This document shows, in pieces, positions 13,614-13,982 of a stretch of 13,982 nucleotides of DNA. Positions within the stretch are counted from its first letter, which is position 1. Each line of letters starts with the position of its first letter. Source of the DNA: Melioribacteraceae bacterium. GTDB lineage: Bacteria > Bacteroidota > Ignavibacteria > Ignavibacteriales > Melioribacteraceae. A model generated the notes under the pieces. That model was not told where the DNA came from. It made no database searches and saw nothing but the letters and a program-made list of their open reading frames with translations. Made by a program: the position numbers and the translations under genes. The stretch lies in the NCBI GenBank assembly GCA_015486905.1, contig WFQV01000201.1, positions 1 to 13,982 of the forward strand. The letters are read 5' to 3'.

Positions 13614-13673
13614 CCCTCCCTTCCCCACCTGCCTGCCGGCAGGCAGGGTAGGCAGGGCAGGCAGGAGGGAGGG
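13614..13673. repeat. GC-rich palindromic cluster with a 20-bp perfect palindrome
   Basis: CCTGCCTGCCGGCAGGCAGG at 13628-13647 is a perfect palindrome with no loop. It is enclosed by CCCTCCC (13614-13620) and GGGAGGG (13667-13673), and further GGCAGG units follow at 13651-13664. The composition contrasts sharply with the AT-rich flanks. From memory, palindromes of this type recur between genes in some Bacteroidota/Chlorobi-type genomes. Confidence 0.7.
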
Positions 13674-13754
13674 CTTATTCTTGGTGTGTTTTGAGAACCT
13701 CGCCCCGCAGAATAAGGAGTCTAATAAAGACGACCTAAAATAAAATCATCCAAT

Positions 13755-13928
13755 CATCCATTTATCCAATAATGCAAGAACAAGAGTAAAGAAAAATAGC
13801 TCCACGATGCCGAAAGTATCGTAGTGAAACAATCTATCGAAATGTTTGGCGAAGTTAAAAGTTCTAATTTTACAACACCCCGTCTCCCGACAGCATTTTG
13901 GATGAGTGGACAAATGGATAAATGGATG
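13755..13928. repeat. 14-bp inverted repeat pair
   Basis: CATCCATTTATCCA at 13755-13768 is the exact reverse complement of TGGATAAATGGATG at 13915-13928, with 146 bases between. The left arm is preceded by further ATCCAATC units, and similar ATCC-rich text occurs at 5169-5189 (CATCCCTCCAACCATCC). Confidence 0.6.
13804..13822. repeat. GAA-type hairpin, related copy
   Basis: ACGATGC (13804-13810) pairs with GTATCGT (13816-13822), including one G-T pair, around a CGAAA loop. The left half resembles the reverse complement of 4975-4988 (ACGATGCTGAAGG), which appears to be a decayed copy of the same hairpin type. Confidence 0.5.
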
Positions 13929-13982
13929 TTCATTGATGAAGAAGGTTGAAAGTTGTGGAGTACGCTAAGGCAGAACTGACCA

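Larger units (their letters stand above)
13437..13982. other. Gene-free repeat-rich region to the window end
   Basis: No credible coding frame is present in these 546 bases. They contain the right copy of the dispersed repeat, a GC-rich palindromic cluster (13614-13673), a 7-bp dyad CTTATTC/GAATAAG (13674-13680 and 13710-13716), ATCC-rich repeats that include a 14-bp inverted repeat, and a hairpin (13804-13822). Confidence 0.7.

Overview
The window reads as about 14 kb of a chromosome from an AT-rich, Gram-negative bacterium of the Bacteroidota/Chlorobi/Ignavibacteria type. I infer this from the complete KDO branch (KdsD, KdsA, KdsC), the LptC/OstA/LptB lipopolysaccharide export genes, an outer-membrane porin, a possible promoter of the Bacteroidota -33/-7 type, and intergenic regions rich in GC hairpins. 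No database search was possible, so the lineage is an inference.

Layout. Positions 1-362 carry the end of a saccharopine-dehydrogenase-family gene. After a gene-free stretch (363-658) comes a block that looks like high-affinity divalent metal (probably zinc) acquisition: a 93-aa histidine-bearing membrane protein (659-940), an outer-membrane beta-barrel porin (997-2241), a ZnuA-type binding protein (2254-3288) and a ZnuB-type permease with an extra C-terminal domain (3395-4702). The cognate ATPase is not in the window. A gene-free region of about 730 bases (4703-5436) follows, filled with hairpins and degenerate repeats.

From 5437 to 13222 eight genes overlap and a ninth follows a 2-base gap, so together they look like one transcription unit: an HGSNAT-like membrane acyltransferase, ruvB, kdsA, kdsC, an unrecognised 241-aa protein, kdsD, lptC, an OstA/LptA-like protein and lptB. 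KdsD makes arabinose 5-phosphate from ribulose 5-phosphate, KdsA condenses it with phosphoenolpyruvate to KDO 8-phosphate, and KdsC removes the phosphate. LptB, LptC and the OstA protein then move finished lipopolysaccharide across the envelope. RuvB is the functional outsider. A 60-aa membrane protein on the minus strand (13254-13436) converges on lptB, and 13437-13982 is gene-free and repeat-rich.

Most notable observations: (1) an imperfect repeat of about 75 bp at 5268-5343 and, inverted, at 13507-13580, lying 70-93 bases upstream of a gene start in the same relative orientation each time; (2) a KdsC whose HAD motif I reads DLNG, so the usual second aspartate (general acid/base) is asparagine; (3) a zinc-type transporter locus without an ATPase and with a HEAT-like tail fused to the permease; (4) a family of GAA-loop hairpins and a 20-bp perfect GC palindrome between genes, plus a palindrome inside the unknown 241-aa gene.
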